A program made the translations under genes and the position numbers. A stretch of 35,796 bases of DNA from Paracoccaceae bacterium (GTDB taxonomy: Bacteria > Pseudomonadota > Alphaproteobacteria > Rhodobacterales > Rhodobacteraceae): contig PIVL01000009.1 in assembly GCA_003354145.1 (NCBI GenBank), positions 1-35,796 of the forward strand. Reading direction: 5' to 3'. Under the pieces are notes generated by a model. The model saw only the letters and a program-made list of their open reading frames with translations, had not been told where the DNA came from and did not search any database. How positions within the stretch are numbered: the first letter of the stretch is position 1; each line of letters opens with the position of its first letter. This document shows positions 8,509 through 17,510 of the stretch, one piece after another.

Positions 8509-8988
8509 ATGTCACACATCATGGATATCGTATTGGATGATGCGGGATTGCCGCCTCCGACACCCGAGATCGAACAAGAGCGCAAGGTCGCGATGTTCGA
8601 TCTGTTGGAAGAAAACAGCTTTGATCTGCCCAAACGTGACGACCGTGAGGTGCCTGAAGGGCCGTATCATCTGCATCTGGCGATTCGGGATAAGCGGTTG
8701 GTCTTTGACGTGCAAACTAACGCGGATCAAAAGGCGGCCGAGTTTCACTTGTCGCTGGGTCCGTTCCGACAGGTGGTCAAAGACTATTTTCAGATTTGCG
8801 AATCCTACTTTGACGCAGTGAAAACCTTGCCACCCAGTCAGATCGAAACCATCGATATGGCACGGCGTGGAATTCACAACGAAGGAAGCCGCGTTCTGCA
8901 GGAACGCCTTGAAGGCAAAGTCGAAATTGACACCAAAACCGCTCGTCGGCTGTTCACGCTGATCTGCGTGCTGCATTTCGGAGGTTGA
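8509..8988 (+). CDS. UPF0262 family protein
   Basis: A 159-residue soluble protein with the typical UPF0262 features: an N-terminal HIMDIVLDDAGLPPPTPEIEQER segment, a central LAIRDKRLVFDV strand, and the DMARRGIHNEGSRVLQERLEGKVEID segment near the C-terminus. No function is established to my knowledge. It lies nine bases after hisD and three before the phosphatase-like gene, consistent with one operon. Confidence 0.88.
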   Translation: MSHIMDIVLDDAGLPPPTPEIEQERKVAMFDLLEENSFDLPKRDDREVPEGPYHLHLAIRDKRLVFDVQTNADQKAAEFHLSLGPFRQVVKDYFQICESYFDAVKTLPPSQIETIDMARRGIHNEGSRVLQERLEGKVEIDTKTARRLFTLICVLHFGG

Positions 8989-8991
8989 TAG

Positions 8992-9450
8992 GTGTCGGAA
9001 TTGCCGCAATCCATATTGTTCTGTTGCGACCACAACGCCGTTCGTTCGCCTATCGCCGAAGGCATTATGAAACAGTTCTATGGCGCTGGCACCTACGTGC
9101 AATCCGTTGGTGTGCATAACGATTTGGAAATCGACGGCTTTGCCATATCCGTTTGCCAGGAGATGGGTGTTGGCCTGTCGCGCCACCGGTCCCGGTCATT
9201 TGACGAGATGGAGCAATGGGGCGATGATTTAAGTTCGTTTGATCTTGTGATTGCCCTGTCCCCGGCCAGTCAGCGCCGCGCACTGGAATTGACCCGGTTC
9301 TTTCATCTTGATGTCGAATACTGGCCGATATTGGATCCCACCGGATTGGGAGAAACGCGCGAAGCCAAGCTGATCAGTTACCGTCAGACCCGTGACCAGA
9401 TCATTGCCAAGCTGATTGATCACTGGGGCGAGCCAATTGAAGCAGAATAG
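8992..9450 (+). CDS. Low-molecular-weight phosphatase / arsenate reductase-like protein
   Basis: A 152-residue cytoplasmic protein of the LMW protein-tyrosine-phosphatase fold. The P-loop C-x5-R is present with nucleophile Cys12 and Arg18 (CDHNAVRSPIAEG), and Asp115 in the ILDPTG segment fits the general acid. It starts at GTG (8992), three bases after the UPF0262 stop, with GGAGG upstream. The family includes protein phosphatases and arsenate reductases. The resolving cysteines needed for arsenate reduction cannot be assigned with certainty, so the substrate is left open. Confidence 0.85.
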   Translation: MSELPQSILFCCDHNAVRSPIAEGIMKQFYGAGTYVQSVGVHNDLEIDGFAISVCQEMGVGLSRHRSRSFDEMEQWGDDLSSFDLVIALSPASQRRALELTRFFHLDVEYWPILDPTGLGETREAKLISYRQTRDQIIAKLIDHWGEPIEAE

Positions 9451-9550
9451 CAATGCCCCCAATCACTCTTTCGTTGACGTTGGGACGTGCACCCCGACCC
9501 CAAGCGGAAACGCGCCGTTTTCCTGTAAAAAAGTCTTTCGCCTCAACTAA

Positions 9551-10675
<1,125 letters not shown>

Positions 10676-10725
10676 CGCGCGCACCCTTTCAGCAATGGTT
10701 CACCCCTGCTCCAAAAGGATACCCA

Positions 10726-11622
10726 TTGGCTAAGGACCGATCACAACGCGATGACTATACTGGCCCGTTGCGCCGGTTATTGTTGTGGGTCGTGTGCCTG
10801 TGTCTTCTTGCCATTTTTCTGGTTTGGCGCATCGATAGCCCCCGGGTCGAGCGGTTTCGCGCGCAGGTCGCGGACACTGTTGTGCCCTCGATGGGTTGGG
10901 CGATGGCACCGGTTAATGGCGTCGTCAACCTTATGCGAGATTTCCAAAGTTATCAGCGCCTTGCTGACCAGAACCGCGAATTGCGCAGTGAATTACGCCA
11001 GATGCGGGCCTGGAAAGAAGCTGCACTGCAACTCGAACAGGAAAATGCCCGACTGCTGGATCTTAACAACGTCCGGCTTGATCCGCGTTTGACTTTTGTG
11101 ACTGGTGTGGTGCTGGCAGATAGTGGCTCTCCGTTTCGCCAGTCAGTGCTGCTTAATGTCGGCGCGCGTGACGGAATCATGGACGGCTGGGCCGCAATGG
11201 ATGGTATTGGCCTTGTCGGGCGGATTTCCGGCACCGGCAAGAACACCGCTCGCGTGATCCTGCTGACCGATGCGTCAAGTTCGGTGCCTGCCTTGGTGCA
11301 ACCCTCTGGGCAATCAGCGTTGGTGGCGGGTGACAACACCGCTGCTCCGCTAGTCGATTTCCTTGAGAATCCCGATCTGGTGCGCCCCGGTGACCGGGTT
11401 ATCAGTTCTGGCGATGGTGGCGTGTTCCCGGCCGGTTTACTGATCGGGCAGATTGCAGTCGACCCGGCGGGGCGACTGCGCGTGCGTCTGTCTGCCGATT
11501 ATGAACGGCTCGAATTTTTGCGTGTTCTGCGATACCTTGGCACCGAATCCGTCACTGATCCTGGTGACATAGTTGTTCCTCAGACCGATGCGACCGCGCA
11601 GGCTGATGAAAACGATGGATAA
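10726..11622 (+). CDS. mreC: Rod shape-determining protein MreC
   Basis: Periplasmic scaffold of the elongasome that links MreB and MreD to PBP2. The 298-residue protein has a short cytoplasmic N-terminus, one membrane span at about 17-35 (LLLWVVCLCLLAIFLVW), a coiled coil at about 73-110 (ADQNRELRSELRQMRAWKEA) and the beta-rich MreC domain after that. The start is a TTG at 10726 with AAAAGGA upstream; it gives the normal MAKDRSQ N-terminus. The 3' end overlaps mreD. Confidence 0.94.
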   Translation: MAKDRSQRDDYTGPLRRLLLWVVCLCLLAIFLVWRIDSPRVERFRAQVADTVVPSMGWAMAPVNGVVNLMRDFQSYQRLADQNRELRSELRQMRAWKEAALQLEQENARLLDLNNVRLDPRLTFVTGVVLADSGSPFRQSVLLNVGARDGIMDGWAAMDGIGLVGRISGTGKNTARVILLTDASSSVPALVQPSGQSALVAGDNTAAPLVDFLENPDLVRPGDRVISSGDGGVFPAGLLIGQIAVDPAGRLRVRLSADYERLEFLRVLRYLGTESVTDPGDIVVPQTDATAQADENDG

Positions 11623-12151
11623 TTCTCCCACGCAACTCTGGATCATGCGCGTCTGCTTCCTTGGGCTAAGCCTGCTGATCATGTTCTTTCACCTGCTGCC
11701 GCTGGATTCGGTGCCCCGCCGCTGGGCGCCACCCGATCTGTTGATCGCCTTTGTCTTTGCGTGGGCGTTGCGACGGCCTGACTATGTGCCGATCCTAAGC
11801 ATTGCTGGCGTTATGTTGATGGCCGATCTGATGTTCCAGCGCCCTCCCGGATTGCTTGCCCTGCTGGTTCTGATGGGCACCGAATATTTGCAATTGCGCT
11901 TTGCCGGACTAAAAGACGCCAGCTTTGCCGGGGAATGGATCGCCGTCTGCATTGTGCTGGTGGCAATCATGGTTGCCAATCGGCTGGTACTGGCGCTTTT
12001 GGCAGTGCAGCAGGCTCCACTCGGGTTAACGCTGATGCAATTGATTATGACCATCAGCATCTACCCGCTGGTAGTTCTGATCACTCAATCGGTTTTTGGC
12101 GTGCGCACGCTGGCGCCCTCTGACAGCGAAGCAAGGGCCACACGCGCATGA
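11606..12151 (+). CDS. mreD: Rod shape-determining protein MreD
   Basis: Small integral membrane partner of MreC, with several membrane spans filling most of its 181 residues (VCFLGLSLLIMFFHLLP, then the RRWAPPDLLIAFVFAWALRRPD segment typical of alphaproteobacterial MreD). The frame is open back to a TTG at 11573, but the conserved part begins near LWIMRVCF. ATG codons at 11606 and 11615 are both reasonable starts; I chose 11606, and 11615 would overlap mreC by only eight bases. The stop overlaps the mrdA start (ATGA). Confidence 0.88.
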   Translation: MKTMDNSPTQLWIMRVCFLGLSLLIMFFHLLPLDSVPRRWAPPDLLIAFVFAWALRRPDYVPILSIAGVMLMADLMFQRPPGLLALLVLMGTEYLQLRFAGLKDASFAGEWIAVCIVLVAIMVANRLVLALLAVQQAPLGLTLMQLIMTISIYPLVVLITQSVFGVRTLAPSDSEARATRA

Positions 12152-14091
12152 GACGCTCGCCAAAAGAACTGCAAAGCACGCACAGAAAAATGGGCCGCCG
12201 GGCATTGTTGTTGGGTGGAGCGCAGCTAGCATTTGCCGGGGCTTTGGGAATGCGGATGCGGTATTTGCAGGTTGATCAGGCGGACCAATTCCGCCTGTTG
12301 GCTGAAGAAAACCGCATCAACATTCGCCTGATCCCGCCTGCGCGGGGCAAATTGTTTGACCGCAACGGCGCAATAATTGCCCAGAATACGCCATCATATC
12401 GCGTTGTCATCGTCCCCGAAGATGCCGGCGACGTTGATCTGATCCTGTCGCGCCTGTCACAATTGATTGAACTTGTTCCCGAAGATCTGGAAAGAGCGCA
12501 AACAGAAATGCGTCGCAGCCCACCGTTTCTGCCAATCACGGTGGCCGATCAGATCAACTGGGAGGACGTCAGCAAAATCGCGGTCAACGCGCCTGCCTTA
12601 CCCGGCATCACCCCCGAAGTTGGTCTGACGCGGGTCTATCCGCAAGGCGCCGATTTCGCCCATGTGGTCGGCTATGTCGGCCCGGTCAGTGACTATGATC
12701 TGGAACGCATCGACGACCCTGACCAATTGCTGCGCATCCCGCGGTTTCAGATCGGCAAGGTCGGGCTTGAAGCCAAAGAAGAGGACAATCTGCGCGGCAA
12801 AGCCGGGGCTAAACGGGTCGAAGTCAACGCAACAGGGCGCATCATGCGCGAGCTGGATCGACGCGAAGGTCAACCGGGAGCCGATCTGCAGTTGTCAGTC
12901 GATGCCGAATTGCAGTCATATGTTCAGGCACGTCTGGGTGTGGAAAGCGCCAGTGCCGTGGTGATTGATTGCGAAAGTGGTGATCTGCGAGCGATTGCTT
13001 CGGCTCCCAGCTTTGATCCAAACCTGTTTGTACGCGGCATTTCGGTGGCAGACTACCGCGAGTTGACTGAAAATCAGTATCGCCCTCTGGCCAACAAATC
13101 TGTGCAAGGTACATATCCGCCGGGATCGACCTTTAAGATGGTCACCGCATTGGCTGGCCTTGAGGCTGGCATAATTGGTGCGGACGATACAGTCTATTGC
13201 CCCGGCCATTTGGAAATTTCTGGACGCAGGTTCCACTGTTGGAAACGCGCCGGGCATGGGCATGTGGATCTGCAAAACTCGATTAAGCAAAGCTGCGATG
13301 TTTTTTATTACGACCTGGCGCTTAAAGTTGGAATCGACAAAATTTCCGCCATGGCCAAAAAACTCGGCCTTGGTGTTCGTCATGATCTGCCAATGTCTGC
13401 CGTTGCGCGGGGCCTTGCGCCGGATCGGGACTGGAAATCGCGCAATTATGGTCAGGACTGGCTGATTGGCGACACGGCCAATGCGGCCATTGGTCAGGGC
13501 TATATGCTTACCTCGCCCATGCAACTTGCAGTGATGACGGCACGTCTGGCCACCGGGCGCAGCATCGAGCCGCGATTGGTTAAATCTGTAAACAGCGTGG
13601 AACAGCCCACGGGCGCTGGTGACCCCTTGGATGTAAACGAAAACCATTTACGACAAGTGCGCCGCGCTATGTTTTCGGTCAGCAATGATCGGCGCGGCAC
13701 GGCCTATCGCAGTCGCATAATCGAAGATGATTACCGTATGGCCGGCAAAACCGGCACCAGCCAGGTCCGCAACATCACCGCAGCCGAACGCCGCGCTGGT
13801 GTGATCCACAACAGAGATCTGCCGTGGGAGCGTCGCGACCACGCGCTGTTTGTTGATTTTGCACCCTATGACAATCCAAAATTCGCCGTTGCTGTGGTGG
13901 TTGAGCATGGCGGCGGTGGTTCTGTTGCAGCGGCGCCCATTGCGCGCGATATCACTCTTCAGGCGCTTTATGGGGGTACCCCACCGCTTGCCGCCTACCC
14001 GTCCAAGGACCGCAATAAAATAAAGGCACAACAAGAGCGCCTGCACCGCGAACGCCCCGGTAGTGGCAAGGACGGGAAGGACCGGGCATGA
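12148..14091 (+). CDS. mrdA: Penicillin-binding protein 2 (elongation transpeptidase)
   Basis: Class B penicillin-binding protein that cross-links peptidoglycan in the elongasome together with RodA; target of beta-lactams such as mecillinam. In 647 residues it shows an N-terminal anchor (about 19-36), the PBP dimerisation domain, and the transpeptidase domain with Ser327-x-x-Lys330 (STFK), Ser382-Cys-Asp384 (SCD, the SxN-type motif in PBP2) and Lys534-Thr-Gly (KTGTSQ). It starts by overlapping mreD and ends by overlapping rodA, each by four bases, so the three are translationally coupled. Confidence 0.96.
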   Translation: MRRSPKELQSTHRKMGRRALLLGGAQLAFAGALGMRMRYLQVDQADQFRLLAEENRINIRLIPPARGKLFDRNGAIIAQNTPSYRVVIVPEDAGDVDLILSRLSQLIELVPEDLERAQTEMRRSPPFLPITVADQINWEDVSKIAVNAPALPGITPEVGLTRVYPQGADFAHVVGYVGPVSDYDLERIDDPDQLLRIPRFQIGKVGLEAKEEDNLRGKAGAKRVEVNATGRIMRELDRREGQPGADLQLSVDAELQSYVQARLGVESASAVVIDCESGDLRAIASAPSFDPNLFVRGISVADYRELTENQYRPLANKSVQGTYPPGSTFKMVTALAGLEAGIIGADDTVYCPGHLEISGRRFHCWKRAGHGHVDLQNSIKQSCDVFYYDLALKVGIDKISAMAKKLGLGVRHDLPMSAVARGLAPDRDWKSRNYGQDWLIGDTANAAIGQGYMLTSPMQLAVMTARLATGRSIEPRLVKSVNSVEQPTGAGDPLDVNENHLRQVRRAMFSVSNDRRGTAYRSRIIEDDYRMAGKTGTSQVRNITAAERRAGVIHNRDLPWERRDHALFVDFAPYDNPKFAVAVVVEHGGGGSVAAAPIARDITLQALYGGTPPLAAYPSKDRNKIKAQQERLHRERPGSGKDGKDRA

Positions 14092-15227
14092 GTTATCTTG
14101 AATATACTGTCAAATCTGTCCCTTCTGGCCTGCGAAAATTCGCCTATCTGAATTGGCCATTGGTGCTGCTGCTGATCTCGGTTGCAGGGGTTGGGTTTCT
14201 GATGCTTTATTCGGTTGCAGGCGGCTCGTTTGCCCCCTGGGCCGAGCCGCAGATGAAACGCTTTGGTGTTGGGCTGGTGGTGATGCTGATGGTGGCCGTC
14301 GTGCCAATCTGGTTCTGGCGAAATATGGCAGCTGTGGCCTATGCCCTAACAATTGTTTTGCTGATTCTTGTTGACCTGATTGGAGCGGTTGGCATGGGGG
14401 CACAACGTTGGATCGACCTTGGGTTCATGCGCTTGCAGCCATCCGAATTGATGAAGATCACCATGGTTATGCTGCTTGCAGCCTATTACGACTGGCTTCC
14501 GGCAAAACGCATCTCTCGGCCCTTTTGGGTAATAACTCCAGTGTTGTTGATCTTATTGCCAACGCTGATGGTGTTGCGCCAACCAGATCTTGGCACAGCG
14601 CTGCTGTTGATCATTGCCGGTGGGGGAATGATGTTTCTGGCCGGGGTTCACTGGGCCTATTTTGCCGCTGTTCTGTCGGCCGGAGTCGGATTGATAGTGG
14701 CTGTGTTTCAAAGCCGTGGCACTGAATGGCAGTTGCTCAAAGACTACCAGTTCCGTCGAATCGACACATTTTTGGACCCCGCCAGCGATCCATTGGGGGC
14801 GGGCTATCACATCACCCAATCCAAGATCGCATTGGGGTCTGGTGGCTGGACTGGACGCGGGTTCATGCAAGGCACCCAATCACGGCTGAATTTTCTGCCG
14901 GAAAAGCAAACCGATTTCATATTCACCACACTGGCTGAGGAATTTGGCTTTGTTGGAGGGATATCACTGCTGACGCTCTATGTCCTGATTACCGTGTTTT
15001 GCATTTACACTGCGTTGGCTACACGTGATCGGTTTTCATCGCTTGTTACCTTGGGCGTTGCCCTGACATTTTTCCTGTTCTTTGCGGTAAATATGTCAAT
15101 GGTCATGGGATTAGCCCCAGTAGTCGGCGTACCTCTGCCATTGGTCAGCTACGGCGGATCCGCCATGATGATACTGATGGTCGGCTTTGGCCTGGTGCAA
15201 AGCGCCCACATTCACCGCCCTCGATAA
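14088..15227 (+). CDS. rodA: Peptidoglycan glycosyltransferase RodA
   Basis: SEDS-family membrane glycosyltransferase that polymerises lipid II for lateral-wall growth, paired with PBP2. The 379-residue protein has about ten hydrophobic spans. SEDS signatures include GAQRWIDLGFMRLQPSELMKI, RQPDLGTALLLI with the functionally critical Asp, AEEFGFVGG, and the C-terminal VPLPLVSYGGSAMM. The ATG overlaps the mrdA stop by four bases. It closes the five-gene shape cluster. Confidence 0.96.
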   Translation: MSYLEYTVKSVPSGLRKFAYLNWPLVLLLISVAGVGFLMLYSVAGGSFAPWAEPQMKRFGVGLVVMLMVAVVPIWFWRNMAAVAYALTIVLLILVDLIGAVGMGAQRWIDLGFMRLQPSELMKITMVMLLAAYYDWLPAKRISRPFWVITPVLLILLPTLMVLRQPDLGTALLLIIAGGGMMFLAGVHWAYFAAVLSAGVGLIVAVFQSRGTEWQLLKDYQFRRIDTFLDPASDPLGAGYHITQSKIALGSGGWTGRGFMQGTQSRLNFLPEKQTDFIFTTLAEEFGFVGGISLLTLYVLITVFCIYTALATRDRFSSLVTLGVALTFFLFFAVNMSMVMGLAPVVGVPLPLVSYGGSAMMILMVGFGLVQSAHIHRPR

Positions 15228-15240
15228 TGGACCTGACAAA

Positions 15241-16173
15241 ATGACTGTAAAAATCCTGTTCGCTGCCAAATCTGATCGGTGGTCAACTTACAAAGCTCCG
15301 CTGGAAAAGGCGCTGACTGACGCAAACATCGACTTTGACCTGCGCACAGATTTCGCCCCTTCCGAGGTAGATTACATCATCTATGCACCGAACAGTGATG
15401 TGCAGGATTTCACACCGTACACACGACTAAAAGCAGTGCTGAACCTATGGGCCGGGGTCGAGAATGTGACCGGCAACACCACTCTGACCGTCCCATTGGC
15501 CCGCATGGTCGATCACGGGTTAACCCGTGGCATGACCGAATGGGTCGTGGGGCACACGCTACGGCACCATCTGGGCATGGATGCGCATATCAATGGGCAG
15601 GACGGGATTTGGCGTACGGAATTTCCGCCATTGGCACAAGAGCGCCCCGTAACCATCCTGGGCATGGGAGAATTAGGACAGGACTGCGCCCGCGCCCTGT
15701 CAACGCTTGGTTTTCCTGTAACCGGGTGGAGCAGGTCGGCAAAAACCGTCGATGGTATTACTATGCGGCATGGGCCCGATGGGCTTTCAGTAGCACTGGC
15801 AAGCGCTGAAATCCTGATCCTGTTGTTGCCTGACACACCAGCAACACAAAACACCCTGAACGGCACGACCTTGGCCCAGATGCCGCACGGGGCCGTTATT
15901 ATCAATCCTGGCAGAGGGTCTCTTATTGATGATGATGCGTTATTGGCCGCGTTGGACAGCGGTCAAATCGGCCACGCGACGCTGGATGTATTCCGCCTTG
16001 AACCATTGAACAAAGATCACCCGTTTTGGGCGCACCCAGGGGTAACAGTCACGCCACATATCGCCTCAGAGACCCGGCCGATTACGGCTTCGCAAGTCAT
16101 TGCCGAAAACGTGCGCAGAGGCGAGGCGGGAGAACCGTTTTTGCACCTTGTGGACCGTGCACAGGGCTACTGA
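15241..16173 (+). CDS. Glyoxylate/hydroxypyruvate reductase A-type D-2-hydroxyacid dehydrogenase
   Basis: NAD(P)-dependent reductase of the 2-hydroxyacid dehydrogenase superfamily, closest by eye to GhrA, which reduces glyoxylate and hydroxypyruvate. The 310-residue protein has a Rossmann motif GMGELG at 141-146, the NPGRGSLIDDDAL substrate/cofactor segment, a DVFRLEPLNKDHPFW region with the catalytic-type Glu, and the C-terminal TPHIASET with catalytic His. The open frame extends back to 15187 inside rodA, but the ATG at 15241 with GGA upstream gives the standard MTVKILFAAK start. It lies 13 bases after rodA and may ride on that transcript, although the roles are unrelated. Confidence 0.9.
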   Translation: MTVKILFAAKSDRWSTYKAPLEKALTDANIDFDLRTDFAPSEVDYIIYAPNSDVQDFTPYTRLKAVLNLWAGVENVTGNTTLTVPLARMVDHGLTRGMTEWVVGHTLRHHLGMDAHINGQDGIWRTEFPPLAQERPVTILGMGELGQDCARALSTLGFPVTGWSRSAKTVDGITMRHGPDGLSVALASAEILILLLPDTPATQNTLNGTTLAQMPHGAVIINPGRGSLIDDDALLAALDSGQIGHATLDVFRLEPLNKDHPFWAHPGVTVTPHIASETRPITASQVIAENVRRGEAGEPFLHLVDRAQGY

Positions 16174-16570
16174 GAGCGACGTAACAGCGGTCAGGCCCTT
16201 AACAGATCAAGTCATTTGGGAACTCAGGTATTCGGTCACAAAGTTCACTTTACCGGACAACCAGCCAGCTAATAACAAGCCCAATCCATCTCTGACTAAG
16301 TTGACCTTTGGGTAGCCACCTTTTTCTCGTCCGCAAAAGAGGCGTCGGTCACACCGGGAATGGCCTGCATCGCCTGTTCTACTGGCCCTACACAGCTTGC
16401 TCAGGTCATCCCTTCGGGAAACAAACGATAGTCAATTTCATTGGTTATTTCAGGCATCCTTGTCCGTGACGACGTGTACCTAATGCTTACACTAACTGGA
16501 AGGTCAAGTGTGTACGATGAAATTGATTATTAAGCTTCGAATTTCGGGTTTTCCGAGACTAAGAAGCCGG
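16174..16570. other. 397-base intergenic stretch with a relic gene
   Basis: No ordinary intact gene. The middle (16296-16457, minus) encodes a TGA-interrupted HMA metal-binding sequence listed separately. To its left a minus-strand frame stays open for about 40 codons to a TGA at 16214-16212 (KVNLVRDGLGLLLAGWLSG), which I do not recognise; it could be more of a decayed gene. To its right (16458-16570) is the 3' flank of hpaR, with no clear terminator hairpin. Confidence 0.5.
16296..16457 (-). pseudogene. HMA heavy-metal-binding domain fragment interrupted by TGA
   Basis: Reading leftward from an ATG at 16457, the frame encodes YRLFPEGMT, then TGA (16403-16401), then ASCVGPVEQAMQAIPGVTDAS, and stops at TAG. 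This is the metal-binding loop and first helix of an HMA domain as in CopA/CopZ (usual form GMTCASCVGRVEKAL..VPGVTDAS), with the first Cys of CxxC replaced by a stop. Only about two thirds of an HMA domain is present; the second helix and last strand are missing. The simplest reading is a decayed copper-ATPase or chaperone fragment, with TGC mutated to TGA. An alternative, selenocysteine insertion at a UxxC site, is discussed in the findings. Confidence 0.6.
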
Positions 16571-17005
16571 CTAATCTTTTGCTGCGTCCAATTCATTGAG
16601 TAAGTCCAGCAGCTGCTCATACCGGTCGCGGCCCATGCGCTCGCTGACTTGATCGGATAGGGCAAGAGCAGCCGACAGGTTGGCCTCGATCAGATTGGAC
16701 CCTGTACGTGTGACACTCACGCTTTGCTTGCGCTTATCCGTTTTGTTGGTGCGACGTTCTATGTAGTTCTTTTCTTCCAGTTTTTGCAAAATTCGCGTCA
16801 GGCTGGGCAGTAACAAACACGCCTGTTGCGCAATATGCGTTGGCTCGAGTGGCCCTGTCTCTTGCAACACGCGCAAAACACGCCATTGTTGTTCCGTGAT
16901 TCCGACGTCTGACAACATCGCTCGAATTGGTCCCATGACCTTTTCGCGGGCGCGCAGTAAGGCTATGGGAAGCGAGCGGGAGGTTGACGGCAAAGCTGTA
17001 TTCAT
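16571..17005 (-). CDS. hpaR: HpaR-type MarR family regulator of homoprotocatechuate degradation
   Basis: MarR-fold repressor, divergent from the hpa operon. The protein matches HpaR well: PIALLRAREKVMGPIRAMLSDVGITEQQWRVLRVLQETGPLEPTHIAQQACLLLPSLTRILQKLEEKNYIERRTNKTDKRK, with winged helix at about 35-95. The family usually represses the operon and releases DNA on binding 4-hydroxy- or 3,4-dihydroxyphenylacetate. The frame is open to a TTG at 17038, but the ATG at 17005 (144 residues) gives an N-terminus of family length. The 112-base gap to hpaF holds the shared control region. Confidence 0.9.
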   Translation of the reverse strand: MNTALPSTSRSLPIALLRAREKVMGPIRAMLSDVGITEQQWRVLRVLQETGPLEPTHIAQQACLLLPSLTRILQKLEEKNYIERRTNKTDKRKQSVSVTRTGSNLIEANLSAALALSDQVSERMGRDRYEQLLDLLNELDAAKD

Positions 17006-17060
17006 ACCGCATTTTACGGTCACCACGCCATAACGCAATCCAAGATTGACCTGTTAAGTG

Positions 17061-17093
17061 TTGACAGAGTTTGAATTTTAGTTCACATGTTAA
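17061..17093 (+). promoter_or_regulatory. Putative hpaF promoter and HpaR operator
   Basis: A perfect -35 hexamer TTGACA lies at 17061-17066. About 16-19 bases on, where the -10 should be (TCACAT or CATGTT, weak), is the near-palindrome TTnACATGTnAA at 17082-17093. A MarR protein bound there would cover the -10. TGTTAA also occurs at 17052-17057. The hpaF ribosome site AGGAG (17105-17109) follows. Inference from position and symmetry only. Confidence 0.45.
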
Positions 17094-17117
17094 GCAATAA
17101 TACCAGGAGCGCCAACA

Positions 17118-17510
17118 TTGCCACATCTGACTGTCGACTATTCGCCAAATCTGGAGAGCAGCATTGATATAGCAGGACTGTGTGATGTGTTGCGGCTGGC
17201 GGCTATTGAAACCAATGCAATGCCGATGCCAGGTGTGCGGGTTCGCGCGGTACGCGCCGATCATGTGTCCATAGCAGATGGCGGCGCCAAACACGGTTAT
17301 ATCGACATATCGGTTCGTCTGCGCGGCGGGCGGGATTTGGCGACGCGGCAGGCAGCTACGCGCGACATTTTTGCCGCAGCCAAAGCATTCCTTGAACCAG
17401 CGCTAGCGCAGTATTCTATCGCGTTGTCCATGGAAATGCGTGATATCGACCCAGAATTATCCCCCAAATACGGCACCATACGCGACCATCTAAAACAAGG
17501 CCTGAACTGA
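17118..17510 (+). CDS. hpaF: 5-carboxymethyl-2-hydroxymuconate delta-isomerase
   Basis: Tautomerase-superfamily enzyme that isomerises 5-carboxymethyl-2-hydroxymuconate to 5-oxopent-3-ene-1,2,5-tricarboxylate. The 130-residue product begins M-P-H-L-T-V-D-Y-S; Pro2 becomes the N-terminal catalytic base after Met removal, which decides for the TTG start at 17118. AGGAG lies eight bases before it. The length matches the family (about 125). It is first in the operon and ends one base into the hpaE ATG (TGATG). Confidence 0.92.
   Translation: MPHLTVDYSPNLESSIDIAGLCDVLRLAAIETNAMPMPGVRVRAVRADHVSIADGGAKHGYIDISVRLRGGRDLATRQAATRDIFAAAKAFLEPALAQYSIALSMEMRDIDPELSPKYGTIRDHLKQGLN

Noticed and set aside
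8512-9186. Long minus-strand frame opposite the UPF0262 and phosphatase genes, and similar antisense frames opposite mreB, mrdA and hpaD
   Set aside because: They are shadows of real genes; their translations are rich in His, Gln and Arg and show no domain.
2859-9513. Shared 14-mer CCAAGCGGAAACGC near 2860 and near 9500
   Set aside because: One shared 14-mer is expected by chance in a window this long, and the flanks do not match.
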